Source of the DNA: Chenopodium formosanum
Lineage: Eukaryota > Streptophyta > Magnoliopsida > Caryophyllales > Amaranthaceae
NCBI GenBank assembly: GCA_024500155.1
Contig: CM044866.1
Location: 43,019,501 to 43,083,500 of the forward strand
DNA: 64,000 nucleotides
Reading direction: 5' to 3'
In this document: one piece after another, positions 10,656 through 22,175 of the stretch
How the letters are laid out: the number at the start of each line of letters is the position of its first letter
Position numbering within the stretch: position 1 is the stretch's first letter
The notes under the pieces: model-generated
What the model was told of the DNA's origin: nothing
Databases searched by the model: none
The model's input: only the letters and a program-made list of their open reading frames with translations
Position numbers and translations under genes: made by a program

Positions 10656-12723
10656 AGTAATTAGTAATTTTTAAATCACCCATATTTAATTTAGAACAGA
10701 TAGATGATGGCATAACGCTAACAGAAGCATCCAAATCACACAATGCTTTATCTATGAAGACATTACCAATATGACAAGGGATAGAAAAACTACCAGGATC
10801 CTTTAATTTAGGAGGGGATTTATTCTGTAGTAGTTCACTACATTCCTCTGTAAAAGCTACAGTTTCTACTTCATTAAAGGCCCTTTTCCTAGTCAAAATA
10901 TCTTTCATAAATTTAGCATATGCAGGAACCTGTGTAATAAGTTCTGTGAAATGAACCGTTACCTGCAAATTTTTCACAACCTCCAAAAACTTACCAAACT
11001 GCTTATCCAACTTAGTCTTCAATTGGCGATTTGGGAATGGTAGTTTGATTGTAGGTTGTTGTGCTTCCCTACTCTTCTCCTGGGGTGCATCCTTCCCTGA
11101 GGTTGTACCCTGTAATGAATTATCAGAAATGTTAGTATTACCCGGGAGCCCTGCAGGAACATTAGGTGTAACGGAATCAGGATTAGCAATATTAATTAAA
11201 TCAGGTTCATCCTCCTTGGGCATAGGAGGCCCATCGTAGTGTGAACCACTCCTTAGAGTGATTGCATTTGCATGATCCGTTGGTTGAATTCCCTGCGATG
11301 GTAGAGCTCCCTGTTGGCGAGCTTGTAGGGTAGAGGACAATTGGGCAATTTGTGTGTCCATGACTTTATTATGGGCTATAATTGAGTCAATCTGTTGGTC
11401 TCTACTCTCCATATGCTTTTGCATACTAGTTAGCATCGCTCTAATTTCTGACAAGGCAGGGTCGAAAGATGTAGTAGGGGTTTGTGTTGGGGCTTTCTGG
11501 TTAGAGTGAAGGTGGTAATATTTCTGCTGTGGAGGGGGTGCTTGTTGTGGTTGTTGTGGAGGTGGAGGATTTTGAACATTGGTGCTCCGATATGATAAGT
11601 ATGGATGATTTCGGTAGCCAGGATTGTAGGTGTTGGAGTATGGGTTATTCTGCTTATAGGTTTGAAAAGCATTAACTTGCTCCATCGAGCTCCTACAATC
11701 TTGCTCATAATGTCCTACACTTCCACAATTTTCACAAAAAGCATCATTAGAGTTATTAGCAACAGCAGAAACATTAGCAACAGAGTTAGGGATATTAGTA
11801 CTAAGGTTATCTAATTTCTGGCAAATAGAAGTACGTTGAGCCTGCAAAAGGGATACTGAATCAACGTGATGTTTGCCCTTATTTGCATAGCCTCTAGAAT
11901 TCCCATATTGGGAATTATGTATCGCCATATCTTCAATAACCTGACCTGCATCATCGACATTAAGATTCATAAATCTACCACTAGTTGCGGAGTCTAGAAT
12001 TGTTCTAGATGCATTCCCTAATCCGTTGTAAAAAGCTTGAATTAACTGCCACTTTGCCAAGTTATGGTGGGGACACTCCCTCTGCAGATCCTTGAACCTC
12101 TCCCAAGCCTCATATAATGCTTCATCTGGCTCCTGGGCAAAGTTCTGAATGGCACTTCTTAGTAAAGCTGTTTTCTCTGCAGGGTAATATTTGTTATAAA
12201 AATTTAAAGCAAGAGTCTCCCAGTTAGTAATACCAAGTGCAGTTCTATTCAAACAATTAAACCACAATTTAGCTTTTCCACATAAAGAAAAGGGAAAGAG
12301 AATCTCCCTGATCTGGTCCTGCGTTACCCCATTCTGCCGAATAGTATTGCAGTATTGACAGAAATCTGCAATGTGAAGATTAGGATCTTCACCCTTAGCT
12401 CCACTGAATTGCTTTCTTTCTATCATCGTTATGAACTGGGGCTTGATTTCGAACTGGACTCCCGCGATATCTGGTCTGGGGGAAAGGTGTGGAAAATCCG
12501 TCAGGGACAGTTGCGAATAATCGCTGAGCTTCTTAGGTGCAGTCATCTCTGATTCTGAATCTGAAGAAATTTCCGAATCACTAGAATCAGGTGGCGAATC
12601 TCTAGGAATGTCGTTACTCCCAGAACCCGCCAGGATTTGTCTATAAAGATTCTTCTGTCTATGGAAAGAGCGCTCGATCTCAAGATCGAATGGAATGTAA
12701 CATGATCTGGAACACCTGGGCAT
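10630..12723 (-). CDS. Gag polyprotein with N-terminal half of protease
   Basis: The ATG at 12723 opens 697 codons. Residues about 20-65 are acidic and serine-rich. Residues about 110-240 form the retrotransposon gag domain (LFPFSLCGKAKLWFNCL, ETLALNFYNKYYPAEKT, ALYEAWERFKDLQRECPHH). A CCHC zinc knuckle (CENCGSVGHYEQDC) binds RNA. A proline- and glutamine-rich stretch follows (NPPPPQQPQQAPPPQQ). The end (ALCDLDASVSVMPSS) is the protease active-site segment. The usual triad there is D-L/S/T-G, and here the glycine is aspartate, which would be expected to hurt catalysis. The frame ends by a shift near 10660, inside the protease. Confidence 0.88.
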   Translation of the reverse strand: MPRCSRSCYIPFDLEIERSFHRQKNLYRQILAGSGSNDIPRDSPPDSSDSEISSDSESEMTAPKKLSDYSQLSLTDFPHLSPRPDIAGVQFEIKPQFITMIERKQFSGAKGEDPNLHIADFCQYCNTIRQNGVTQDQIREILFPFSLCGKAKLWFNCLNRTALGITNWETLALNFYNKYYPAEKTALLRSAIQNFAQEPDEALYEAWERFKDLQRECPHHNLAKWQLIQAFYNGLGNASRTILDSATSGRFMNLNVDDAGQVIEDMAIHNSQYGNSRGYANKGKHHVDSVSLLQAQRTSICQKLDNLSTNIPNSVANVSAVANNSNDAFCENCGSVGHYEQDCRSSMEQVNAFQTYKQNNPYSNTYNPGYRNHPYLSYRSTNVQNPPPPQQPQQAPPPQQKYYHLHSNQKAPTQTPTTSFDPALSEIRAMLTSMQKHMESRDQQIDSIIAHNKVMDTQIAQLSSTLQARQQGALPSQGIQPTDHANAITLRSGSHYDGPPMPKEDEPDLINIANPDSVTPNVPAGLPGNTNISDNSLQGTTSGKDAPQEKSREAQQPTIKLPFPNRQLKTKLDKQFGKFLEVVKNLQVTVHFTELITQVPAYAKFMKDILTRKRAFNEVETVAFTEECSELLQNKSPPKLKDPGSFSIPCHIGNVFIDKALCDLDASVSVMPSSICSKLNMGDLKITNYFANGRSFC

Positions 12724-12839
12724 AAACAGAGAACTAAAAAGACAAATATGAGAACTTCCTCAAAGAACTAATGTCCTTTGAGGCAAAAGAAAAAATAATC
12801 TAGACTACAAAAATAATTAGAAATAAAAATAAAACCGTT

Positions 12840-12857
12840 TCCCCGGCAACGATGCCA
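12840..12857 (-). other. Primer-binding site complementary to tRNA-Asp
   Basis: On the minus strand the sequence after the 5' LTR is TGGCATCGTTGCCGGGGA. It matches the complement of the 3' end of plant tRNA-Asp(GUC) except at two positions in the CAT triplet. It lies five bases inside the LTR edge. tRNA-Asp priming is a hallmark of Athila elements. Confidence 0.85.
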
Positions 12858-12862
12858 AATTT

Positions 12863-14265
12863 TGACAGGGTAAAGTCGTATCCCCTAATCAAAAGTAAAT
12901 ACCTAAGTCCTCTAACTAAAGTAGATAGGGAAGTAGGGTCGAACTCCACAGGGAAACAAGTCTTTCTACTCCTAATTAATTATTATAATCTAAATTATCT
13001 AAGTAACCAATATTTTTGGGAATAAATTCTATACTACGAAGAGTAAGGTCGAAAGAAATAAAGTAGGGGAAAAATCAAATATTAAAAGACCTAGGGCATA
13101 GGTTCACTAATAAACAATATTTCAGGGCAAATCATAATAATCAATCATCAAGCATTGATCAATCAGATTATAAAGGGCTTTTGCTACGTATTATAATCAC
13201 AGAGTTAATTTACCGGTTTTAAATCTCATCTGTCGAATCTTGACTTAACCATTTATAATGCCTATTTAAACTAAGCCTAAACATCAATTCTCATCTGTCG
13301 AATCTCGAATTAATATTACTAAACTCATACAATTAAATCTGGCTAAACCTAATTGCATAGCATTAAATCAATCAATAGGAAATTAACCAAGCATTGATAA
13401 TTAACAATCACAAAATTACCCCTTCATATCATTTATTAGATCCCCATAAACCCTAGAAATAAAACTACTCAAGCATCATCATAACCAAACTAATCAAATG
13501 AATAAAGCAAAGCATAATCAAAGAATTAAATAAAATAGCTGAAATTAAAAGAGAAGAAATTGTTACCAAAAGAAATCTGGATTAATGAAAGTAATTAAGA
13601 ACAAAAGTTGAAAGATAATTTAAGAGAGAGAAATATCCTAAGTAGAGAGAGAAAATCTAAAAAAGAAAAATCCTCCAAAAATACGTACATAATTCGTACT
13701 TAAAACATCCCTCAAAACAAAAATTAAAACTAATCTAATCAGCTCTGAGAAAAACACGCGCCCGATCGGGCCCGCCTTTTTTGCCTTGCCCGCTGCTGGT
13801 ATGCCGCGCCCGATCGAGCTTACGCTCACCCGATCGGGCGCGTCTCTCCCTTGAGGGTCTTTATGCGCGCAGCCGCTCGATCGGGCGTATGATTGCCGGA
13901 TCGGGCCCGGCTTTCTTCTTCGAGGCTTGGATTTCGATTGGGCTAAATTCCTTGGCCCAATCTAAGTTTCCTCATCGGGTCTTGGTTAATCGATCCAATA
14001 GCCCCGGTGTCTCATACCGAGCCCTTAATCATCGGCTCTTACCGATCCTGGGCTTTAAGAGTGGCTGTGTCCTTCTAGCCTCCGTAGTTGATCCATAAAA
14101 ATCCGAGAAAATGCTCCAAAAGTGCAATTTCCTGTAAAATACAACTAAAACTACGCAAACACTAGAAAATACAAATTAGTAATAAAAGTGGCTCTAAAGA
14201 GCCAAAAACACCACTAATTATGACCGTCGGACGGGGGTAAAACACTATATAAGTTGGATATATCA
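12863..14265 (-). repeat. 5' LTR of the Athila-type element
   Basis: This 1403-bp LTR is upstream of gag in the element's minus-strand sense, so it should hold the active promoter. It starts TGACAGGG and ends ATATCA on the plus strand. It lacks a block of about 25 bp near 13258 and one copy of a short tandem that the other LTR has. Some of its palindromes have decayed by C/T changes (for example near 13875 and 13897), consistent with deamination of methylated CG sites. Confidence 0.93.
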
Positions 14266-14320
14266 AAGGTCCTTCTAAACAAAATAGTGAACATATATGT
14301 CGTTTCTAGACAAATTTTCC

Positions 14321-15727
14321 AAAAAAAAAAAAACGGCTGAATAAGGCAAGCTAAGTGTAACATTTAAAAAACAGAGGGAGTATTAATTATTTTTTAGCTC
14401 CACTTGCAAATTATCTATTAGTGGTAGGTATGAACTTGCTTACAATTAATAAAAAGTCTCAACCATTGGAGTTAGAATCAGATATTGGGGGTGTTTGACA
14501 AATGGCTTTTGGGTTGATTTTTTACCATTAATTTTAAATTTTTTTTGTCTTTGTCAAGCTACTAAAAAAGTGTTTAAGTGGTAAATGACTTTTTTGCTGA
14601 CTGAAAAGTAATATTTTTCTGCCAAAATGAAAACTCAGTCTTACTAGCTATTTAGTACCCCTTTGTTTCGTAACAATTGTAACATTTGGTGTAGCACAAA
14701 GTTATAGGATATTTATATATAGGGTGAGGACCAAAAGGAGAATTTTATAATATAAAGTATAATTAGTGAGATATATTTGATTGTTAGTAGGAAAGAAAAT
14801 TATAATAATAAAAAAGTAATGAACATGGAGTTGTAGGAGAGATAAATAATATGGAGTACAATAGTAGTTGATCCTTATCAAATAAGAAACTGTTGCAATT
14901 ATTATGAAACATATGTAAATGGAAATTGTTGCGATTATAACGAAGCAGAAAAAGTATTGGCTTTTGGCTTTTCCCTTTCAAATTACTCTTCATTAATAAT
15001 CAATAATTTACTAGTAGTTATTAATAAAGAGTAATTATTAATATTTACTACACATTAATTATTAATTAGTTATTAAAAATTAATTGGTAATTAATTAATT
15101 AATTAAATTATCTAATGAAAATAATAAGTAATAATCATTAATTAATAAATTTTAATAATTTACTCTTATTAATAATTACTTTCTGTATACAGTAATAATT
15201 TTTAAAAACTCCATATAAATTATTATGAAATCATAAATTAACAACAATAAATGGTTTATTAATTAGTTTGGTTTAAACTAATTGATAAATAATTAACAAC
15301 TAAGTATGATTATTCTTTCCTAATTAATTTTTTATATTAATTACTAATACTCCAATATATAGATGAATAATTGTACGTAATAACTGTTCCTAAAAAATGT
15401 ACATATAATAATGCCATTAAAGGTCATTTTGCATAGTTATGACCAATAACCAATGCTAACAGTAGCCAATCAAACCAATTAAGTTAAACAACCAACAACC
15501 GATTGTCAAACAAGGATATTAGCTTAGCCATCAAAAATGACTTAGGAATACCTGATTTGCTTAATGAAAAGATGAAAAATGGTATACAACTACTTATTGA
15601 CAAGTGGAGCACATTTAATGTCAAGTTAGTAGCTAGCTACCTATTGGAAAATAGATTATTAGAAATGAAATAAACTTAAAAATATTTGTGCCAAGGAAAC
15701 AATTAGCTACCATTGGAGATGCTAATA
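14321..15727. other. AT-rich intergenic sequence, no gene seen
   Basis: The region is extremely AT-rich, with runs of TAATTAAT-type sequence between about 14980 and 15400. A GGGAGTA motif at 14374 resembles one end of a Stowaway-type element, but I found no partner. No coding frame is convincing. Confidence 0.5.
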
Positions 15728-15732
15728 GTTTA

Positions 15733-15950
15733 TGTTAGGAATATAGGATTATATATTATTGTGATATATTTTCCATATAGATTTTATGATATTATATTTA
15801 GGATAATTATATATCTTAGTGATATTCTAAGATAGATTTATGGAAGTTTATATGATAGAGTTTTATATTGTAGGTTATCTTTTGTAGGCTATAAATATTA
15901 GCCAAGATCATCAATACAATTCAACCCATTCTCTCATAAATAATTTGTCA
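15733..15950 (+). mobile_element. Solo LTR, 218 bp
   Basis: The sequence starts TGTTAGGAATAT and ends AATTTGTCA. Perfect 5-bp duplications GTTTA flank it (15728-15732 and 15951-15955). It contains a TATA-like CTATAAATATT near 15890 followed by a short pyrimidine-rich leader, which fixes the plus orientation. No internal retrotransposon sequence adjoins it, so it is a solo LTR left by recombination between two LTRs. The short length fits a copia-type or TRIM-type element. Confidence 0.8.
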
Positions 15951-16303
15951 GTTTATTCCCATTCATTTTCATGTACTGTCACAATCTTATAATATTTATG
16001 TGCAAAGTCAATTGTTGAAAGTATTCAAGAACGAAAGGAATATTATGAAGAAAATTATATATGTATATTTTTTAGATTTGATGACAACACATGTTACCAT
16101 GCCACATGTCGCTTACATACATGTAACAAACTAAAGAAAATGCGATTCTACCAATATTGAGTAATGAGCAACAAATCACTAAATGACTTAATTAACATCT
16201 AAGTAATTCAATTTTCGCTTTTATTTGATCAACCACAAACATTAATACACTATATCTTCTGCCTACTAGAGTTAAGATAAGAGATGTGTTTCATTAATAA
16301 ATA

Positions 16304-17726
16304 GGAAAATTTGTCAAAAAATAAGCAAACCTTTGCCAAGTCTTCTAAAAATAAGCAAACCTTTTGATTAACTCAAAATAAGTTAACTTTTAAGGGGCAT
16401 CTTCTGAAAATGAGTAATGATCGTTTGGCTTTAGTGTTAATCGGATGTTTAGTTGATAATGCCATGTGTTACAACATGATTGGTTCATTTTATAATTTTA
16501 ATTAATTATTAATGTTAATTTTCAATTAATTAAAAAAAAACCTTTACCCCCCTAGAAAACAGCCCCTGCCACTGCCCATTCCCCCACCGTCACCCCTTAC
16601 CACCACCACCACCACTCATCCTCCTCCAGCTCCTCCTTCCATGACCACCACACATCTTCCCCTCTCCTTCCCCCACCACTGATGAATCCCCCTCCCTTCC
16701 TGTCACAGACCAACTGACTCCCCCTTTCTCGCAAACGACTGGCGATCCATACCCCATCATGAAGAAAAACAACGAAGAGTTCATCAAAGAGACACGGACA
16801 CACCAAGAAGTCGTGGGCGCACTAGAGGTGAGCTCCTGAAATAGATACTAGTCTATGCCTATCTGGTTTATGGTTAAAGTTGTGATGATTGTTGCTATAA
16901 TTGTCTAATTGTTGTTGTCTAGGTTGATGCTACATTGGCTGGCCATTGGTGGCAATTTAGGGGCTGTTGTGTTGTCGTGCGCTGTGGATTGAGAAGGTAA
17001 TTGGTTGCGTTGGAGGAAGGAGGAGGAGTGATGGGTGTTGGTGGGAAGGGGTTGCCGGTGGTGAGAGAGGGCGACGGTAGTTCTACAGCTCTGGTAAGGT
17101 GCGTGTGGAGGTGGCGGCCGATGGGGCAATACTCTAATAGGAGGTGTGGCCGTATGGGTGGCAGGGATTTTTTTTTTTAATTAACTAGGTTAGCAACCGT
17201 GCATCGCACGGATTTACGAGTAATTTATCATGGATTTTTGTAAAAAAAAGTTTGAGTTAAAAATATTCATAAGTTCAATTTAATTGACCTCAACTATGTT
17301 AACAACTCTTATAAAGACTCCAACAACCTAATATCATCATAAATCACCAAAGTAATAGGTACTTATTTTAAATTAATTACCTAAATAATAGCTACTATCT
17401 GTTTAAAATTAATTAGTATTTTGTTTCAAAAAAAAAAAAATAATTAGCATTTGAGCTAGAAATCTTTTCATGAAATAGTGCACGTGTACAACTTTGAAAA
17501 AAAGATGATATCAGCGGTTGCTACTTTAGTATTAGTTATAGATTGAAATTATAAATTTTTTTTAATGAAAATGAGAATTAAAAGTTAACCGGTTGAAAAG
17601 GTTGTAGGTCATCTGACCTATTTAAAGAAAATAGGTCTTAAAATTCAACTTATTTTGAGTTAATCAATAGGTTTGCTTATTTTGGGAAGACCGAGCAAAG
17701 GTTTGCTTATTTTTGACAAATTAACT
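16304..17726. mobile_element. Pack-MULE-like inverted-repeat element with GC-rich cargo
   Basis: The left arm starts GGAAAATTTGTCAAAAAATA. The right arm reads toward the left arm's complement over about 95 bp, including GGTTTGCTTATTTTTGACAAATT. Between the arms, 16550-17160 is GC-rich and unlike the AT-rich flanks, with broken open frames on both strands, as in Mutator elements that have captured gene pieces. I do not recognise the source gene. A small Helitron lies at 17185-17542. The LINE at 17727-24137 entered the outermost part of the right arm, so the right boundary and target duplication are not clean. Confidence 0.7.
17185..17542 (-). mobile_element. Small non-autonomous Helitron
   Basis: On the minus strand it begins TCTATAACTAATACTAAAG and ends with the hairpin CCGTGC-GAT-GCACGG, eight bases and CTAG. 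The host base before the start is A and after the end is T, the expected A/T target. It has no coding capacity. A near-identical hairpin end lies at 24864. Confidence 0.75.
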
Positions 17727-17823
17727 TTTTTTTTTTTGGTGAAAGAGAGTCCCAAAGGACAGCACACAAGCAAACAGAAATAAAAAAAAACAGAAAACAA
17801 GAAACCAAAACCAAAACCAAAAC

Positions 17824-17864
<41 letters not shown>

Positions 17865-18024
17865 AACGAAAGGCTATAAATAACTCAAACTAGTCCTTCT
17901 TCCTAGGAATAAGTCTAGCTTGCGCGACGCCACTCAAGTCCTCCAATAAAACGGCCTGAAGATCCCTCGGGACCACTTCAAATAGTACCATCTTCTGACT
18001 CGAGTGAACACTAAAGTTAGCCAA

Positions 18025-19962
18025 CTAGTCTGCGGCTCGATTAGCTTCTCTATAACAGTGATTAACACACACTTCCCACCCTTGACGCAAAATGATAGCC
18101 TTGCATTTTTGAACCAAATGAGTGTAGGGAGAATGAGAAGGGCACTGATCCACCAGCAAATTAACAACCGTCTCTGAATCGACTGAAGTTAAAAGCCGTT
18201 TATGGCCACCATTCCAGGCCACTACCAGACCTCGAAGAACACCAAGCAATTTAACTTTAGTGTTCGAACAGAAACCACAGTGAGAAGCAAAAATTTCATA
18301 GACTTCACCACCACTTCCTTTGATCAGACCCCCAGCACTAGCTTGCCTCGGGTTACCTTTAGAAGCTCCATCCGTGTTGAGTTTCACCCATCCAATTTTA
18401 GGAACCTCCCACCGAATAAACACTTCTTCTCTCCTTCTTTCCATAGTATCATCCGAACTTGGGGCATTTTCAATAGCACGATTGATGTCCCCCACTCTAG
18501 CAATAATAAACGCAGCTTGATCAAGAGGGATACTAACATCACGAGCAAAAACTCTTTCATTTCTCCATCTCCACAACCACCAACAGCATACAGCAAACGC
18601 AGTAGATCTAAATTCAGCAGCTACTGAGTGTTGCAGGTCAATATTGTGCACAATCCACTCTTGGCAGGTCATAGAATTCCTAATCTCACTATCCCTCCAC
18701 CCTAATCTTCTCCAAATCCTCATAGCAGCAGGGCAGTGACGAAGTAGTTGGTCAAGACTCTCTTCTGCTGCACCACAATTTCCACATCGAGGGTCGTGAG
18801 TTAACTTTCGAATAAACCTATTCGAATTAGTCATTAAACAATCTCTCACTGCCAACCAAAGGAACATCCTTATTCTTTGAGGAACTCTAGCCTTCCAAAT
18901 TGTTTTCCACATCCTGCTATGTTCCTCACTCACATCCTCACTTCTTCGCATAATATTAATTGCAGAATTAATAGTAAAACCCCCTGAAGAAGATCCGTTC
19001 CAAAATATTTCATCAACCGCTTCTTCATCATCAAACACTTCGTGAGCAGCAATAGCTTCCAAAGTTTCAACATCCAAAAAATCAGCAAATAGCTCCATCT
19101 TCCACCCTGTATTCGGATCCCAAAAATCCTTCACCAGCAGGTCCTGAGTATCTAAGGGAGGGGCAGGATCAGCCACTTCATTTAACAGCTTTTTTAGAGC
19201 CCATTGATGCTTCCAAAACAGAGTTCGACGCCCATTCCCAACAGCCATACTCAGGCCCTTCTTGAGCACGTCAATATTATCCACTATGCCCTTCCACGCG
19301 TTTGAAGCATTACCCTTCTTTTTGAACATATCAACATCACATCGACCCTCACAATACTTGTTGCGAAGCACTCTCGACCATAAAGAATTAGGCTCCGCTA
19401 AAACTCTCCAACCCAGCTTAGTTAAGAAAGCCGCATTTGCTTTCCTCATAGACCTCAAGCCAAGACCACCTTCACCTTTCGGTTTAGTGATAGTTTCCCA
19501 AGCCACAAGATGGATTTTGCGGTGCTCATCATCCCCACCCCACAAGAAACGCCTAGTCTTTTTGTCAATCTCATCACACACAGAGAGAGGAACTTTAGCC
19601 GATTGCATAGTATAATATGGGATAGAAGATAAACATGCCTGAGCTAACGTATTCCTTCCAGCCAATGAGAGTGTTTTAGTCTTCCATTTTGACAGCTTGG
19701 CATCAATCTTTTCAACAAGATAATGATAATCTTGTTTAGTTGTTCTCCCATTAATAGTGGGGACACCTAAATATCTACCCAAATCCTCTGTAACTGTCAT
19801 GTTAATCTCCTCACAAATAGCTGATCGAACATCATGGTCAATATTATCAGAGAAAAAAATGCACGATTTATCAAAGTTGACCTTACTCCCAGACACGACA
19901 CAGAATCGATCCAAACACCCCTTCATACATAGAGATTGATCAACCGAGCTGAGGCTTCGCAA
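18025..19962 (-). pseudogene. LINE ORF2, C-terminal part: RT end, zf-RVT and RNase H
   Basis: The frame has 645 codons. It begins just after the FADD active site, runs through DLGRYLGVPTINGRTTKQDY and SRWKTKTLSLAGRNTLAQ, then the zf-RVT region (WKARVPQRIRMFLWLAVRD, DPRCGNCGAAEESLDQLLRHC). It ends in an RNase H domain (VKLNTDGASKGNPRQASAGG, SVDSETVVNLL, CYREANRAAD). The RNase H removes RNA from RNA-DNA hybrids. A TAG replaces the residue after ANRAAD. The frame is shifted relative to the upstream RT near 19945-19960. Confidence 0.9.
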
Positions 19963-21641
19963 AAGAGAATTAAGTCGTCCGCAAAAGCAAGATGCGAAAT
20001 ATCAGGACCCCTTCTACTCGCCCTAGCAGCTTTCCACGCTCCCAATCTCACTTCATGTTCAATCAAATGCGCAAGCCCCTCCATACAAATTACATAGAGA
20101 TAAGGGGATAATGGATCCCCTTGTCTTATGCCTCTACTAGGATTGAAACTAATAGTTGGGTCACCATTTCATAAGATTTGTAACTTTGCCGAAGTCACAC
20201 AATTCATCACTACATCCACCATAGCTTGAGGGAGGCAAAGTTCAAGAAGAGACTCACGAATAAAGGACCATCGAAGATGATCATATGCTTTTTCAAAGTC
20301 AATTTTCACCGCCATCAATCCAACTTTGCCTTGTTTCTGTCTCATAGTGTGTAGCATCTCTTGAACAATAATAATATTGTCCGTAATTTGACGTTGAGGA
20401 AGAAAGCTACATTGAGTAGGGGAAATTAGGGTCGGAAGAAGAGGCTTCAATCTATTCACAATCACCTTAGTTACAATTTTATAGGTGATGTTACATAAAC
20501 CAATTGGACAGAATTGATTCGGTTTTTGAGGGGTATCCACCTTAGGAATAAGGACTAAATACGCATCATTCAAACCCTCAGGAAACGCTTTGCCATCTAA
20601 CACATCCTTAACCAGACTAATCACACTTGGAGATACCAAATCCCAATAGTGCTGATAAAACAAGGGCTGAAAACCGTTAGGCCCCGGTGCCTTATACGGT
20701 TTCATACCCATACGAGCTCTCTTTATTTCACATTCTGCAAAGGGTCGAGAAAGAACCCTCCAATCAGAATCTTCAATATATGGAAAGTGATCAATCAACA
20801 ACTTTTCCCCTGTAAAAGGTGCGGCTTCTTCTTGAAATAAATTGCTCCTGAAATTCACTACCAAAGCTTTCACACGGTTAGGGCATTGAATCCAATTCCC
20901 ATCACCATCTTGCAAGGTCTCAATACGATTCCTTCTCTTTCTCATAATGGTAGATAAGTGAAAATACCTTGTGTTTCTATCACCATCACGAATAGCCTCA
21001 ACTCTAGACTTTTGAAACCATAATATTTCTTCCTGATTGAGCACCTCATCCATCTCTCGTCTAAGGGAAGCTTCAAGTTTTATAAGATGTCTGTCTCTCC
21101 CTAGCGCAAGCTTTTTCTGATTTCCTTCGAGCCAAGCCCACAATTCTGATTTTTTTCGAAAAATGTTGTAGAAAACATCTCTATTCCAGCCTGCAAGAAA
21201 ATTCGCAAATTGCTTAAGAAAAGGGATGAGGGGCGCACTGTTATCCCATTTCTCTCTAATAAATTCATCAAACTTCCCATGACTCATCCATGTCGCTTGA
21301 AATCTGAATAGTTTAATAGCAGTAGGAATATGAGCAAAGCCATTCGTGCTAATCAGAATAGGACAATGATCGCTTTTAGCCTTAGGTAAATTCCTCAAAG
21401 CTCCTTCATCAAATCGCATTCTCCAATCAACATTCACCAATCCCCTGTCTAATCTAGTAGACTTGAAAGTTTCAGGGCTATTTCCTCTAAACCATGTATG
21501 CTCCGATCCTAAATAACCAAGTTCAATAAGATCATTCCTGTTAATCCACTCTGCAAAGTTACTGCATCGACGCACCATCTCTGAGCAGACCACCCCATTG
21601 CATTCTCTCATACTACTAGTTTTATTGAAATCTCCGGCCAT
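19963..21641 (-). pseudogene. LINE ORF2, endonuclease end and reverse transcriptase core
   Basis: The 490-codon frame (20169-21641) starts within the endonuclease (AGDFNKTSS, GSEHTWFRG, KSDHCPILI). It then carries the RT start (PYKAPGPNGFQPLFYQHYW, LIPKVDTPQKPNQF, PIGLCNITYKIVTKVIVNRL, VKIDFEKAYDHLRW). It stops at a TGA where relatives have tryptophan (near 20168). Beyond that stop the same frame continues with GIRQGDPLSPYLYV and the active site HLAFADDLILFC near 19980. The RT copies the LINE RNA at the nicked target. Confidence 0.9.
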
Positions 21642-22042
21642 TAACCATGGCCTATTATAATTGTTTTTTATCTACTCTAATTCTTCCCATAACTGTCTCC
21701 TAAGTGTAGAATCTGGACTCGCATATATACCGAAAACAACCATGGGTCATCACCAATTTTATTGATTTCAACAGTAAGGTGCTGAGAATGGCTTCCAAAC
21801 TCTGTAATATTTACTACCTCCGATCTCTAGAAAAGCCAAATTTCACCAACAAATCCTTGAGCTTCCACTCTCATTTGACCTGTAAACCCAATTCTATCAC
21901 AAATACTTTGAGCTTAAGCTCCACTTATATGGGTTTCCACAAGGGCAAGAACAGTAGGATTATTGATACCAATCAATTCCTTTATGATCGACACTTTATT
22001 ACCAACTCCTTGCACATTCCACACCATTAATTTGATTGACAT
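21642..22042 (-). pseudogene. LINE ORF2 start: AP-like endonuclease
   Basis: The likely ATG is at 22042, giving MSIKLMVWNVQGVGN, the classic first strand of the LINE endonuclease. It continues to TVLALVETHISG, where the glutamate is catalytic. The frame is then interrupted several times before it resumes at 21641. The enzyme nicks target DNA to prime reverse transcription. Confidence 0.82.
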
Positions 22043-22175
22043 ATTAAAACTGGGAAATTGAGGGTATCGATCATAGACGTTCAAAGGAATGTTAGGCAAA
22101 AGAGAGAGATACGCTTCCATCAGTGCTCTCAAGGGACCTAGAGTCCTGTAAGGAATCTAAAACGTAGCCATTACG

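Larger units (their letters stand above)
1851..14265 (-). mobile_element. Athila-type Ty3/gypsy LTR retrotransposon, complete but with broken pol
   Basis: The element is 12.4 kb and begins TGACAGGG and ends ATATCA on the plus strand. Perfect 5-bp target duplications AAGGT flank it (1846-1850 and 14266-14270). Its genes read on the minus strand in the order 5' LTR, primer site, gag-protease, RT, RNase H, integrase, a long non-coding gap, an extra ORF, and 3' LTR. The tRNA-Asp primer site and an extra ORF after pol are typical of the Athila lineage. By eye the two LTRs differ at roughly 33 positions plus two indels (a block near 2250 and a short tandem copy near 2640). Gag and the 3' ORF are open, while pol carries several stops and frameshifts. 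Confidence 0.93.
1411..14320. mobile_element. Mutator-type inverted-repeat element split by an LTR retrotransposon
   Basis: The left arm (1411-1850) starts GGAAAATTTGTCT. The right end (14271-14320) closes with its complement, ending CAAATTTTCC. Inside the left piece a second pair of arms (about 1485-1610 and 1705-1830) is also inverted, so the uninterrupted element was a roughly 0.5-kb near-palindrome. Both ends abut A-tracts, which fits a 9-bp duplication of A residues but cannot prove it. The Athila-type element at 1851-14265 was inserted into this element later and split it. No coding capacity is visible. Superfamily assignment rests on the likeness to the 54.2-kb and 52.2-kb elements, which have clean 9-bp duplications. 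Confidence 0.75.
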
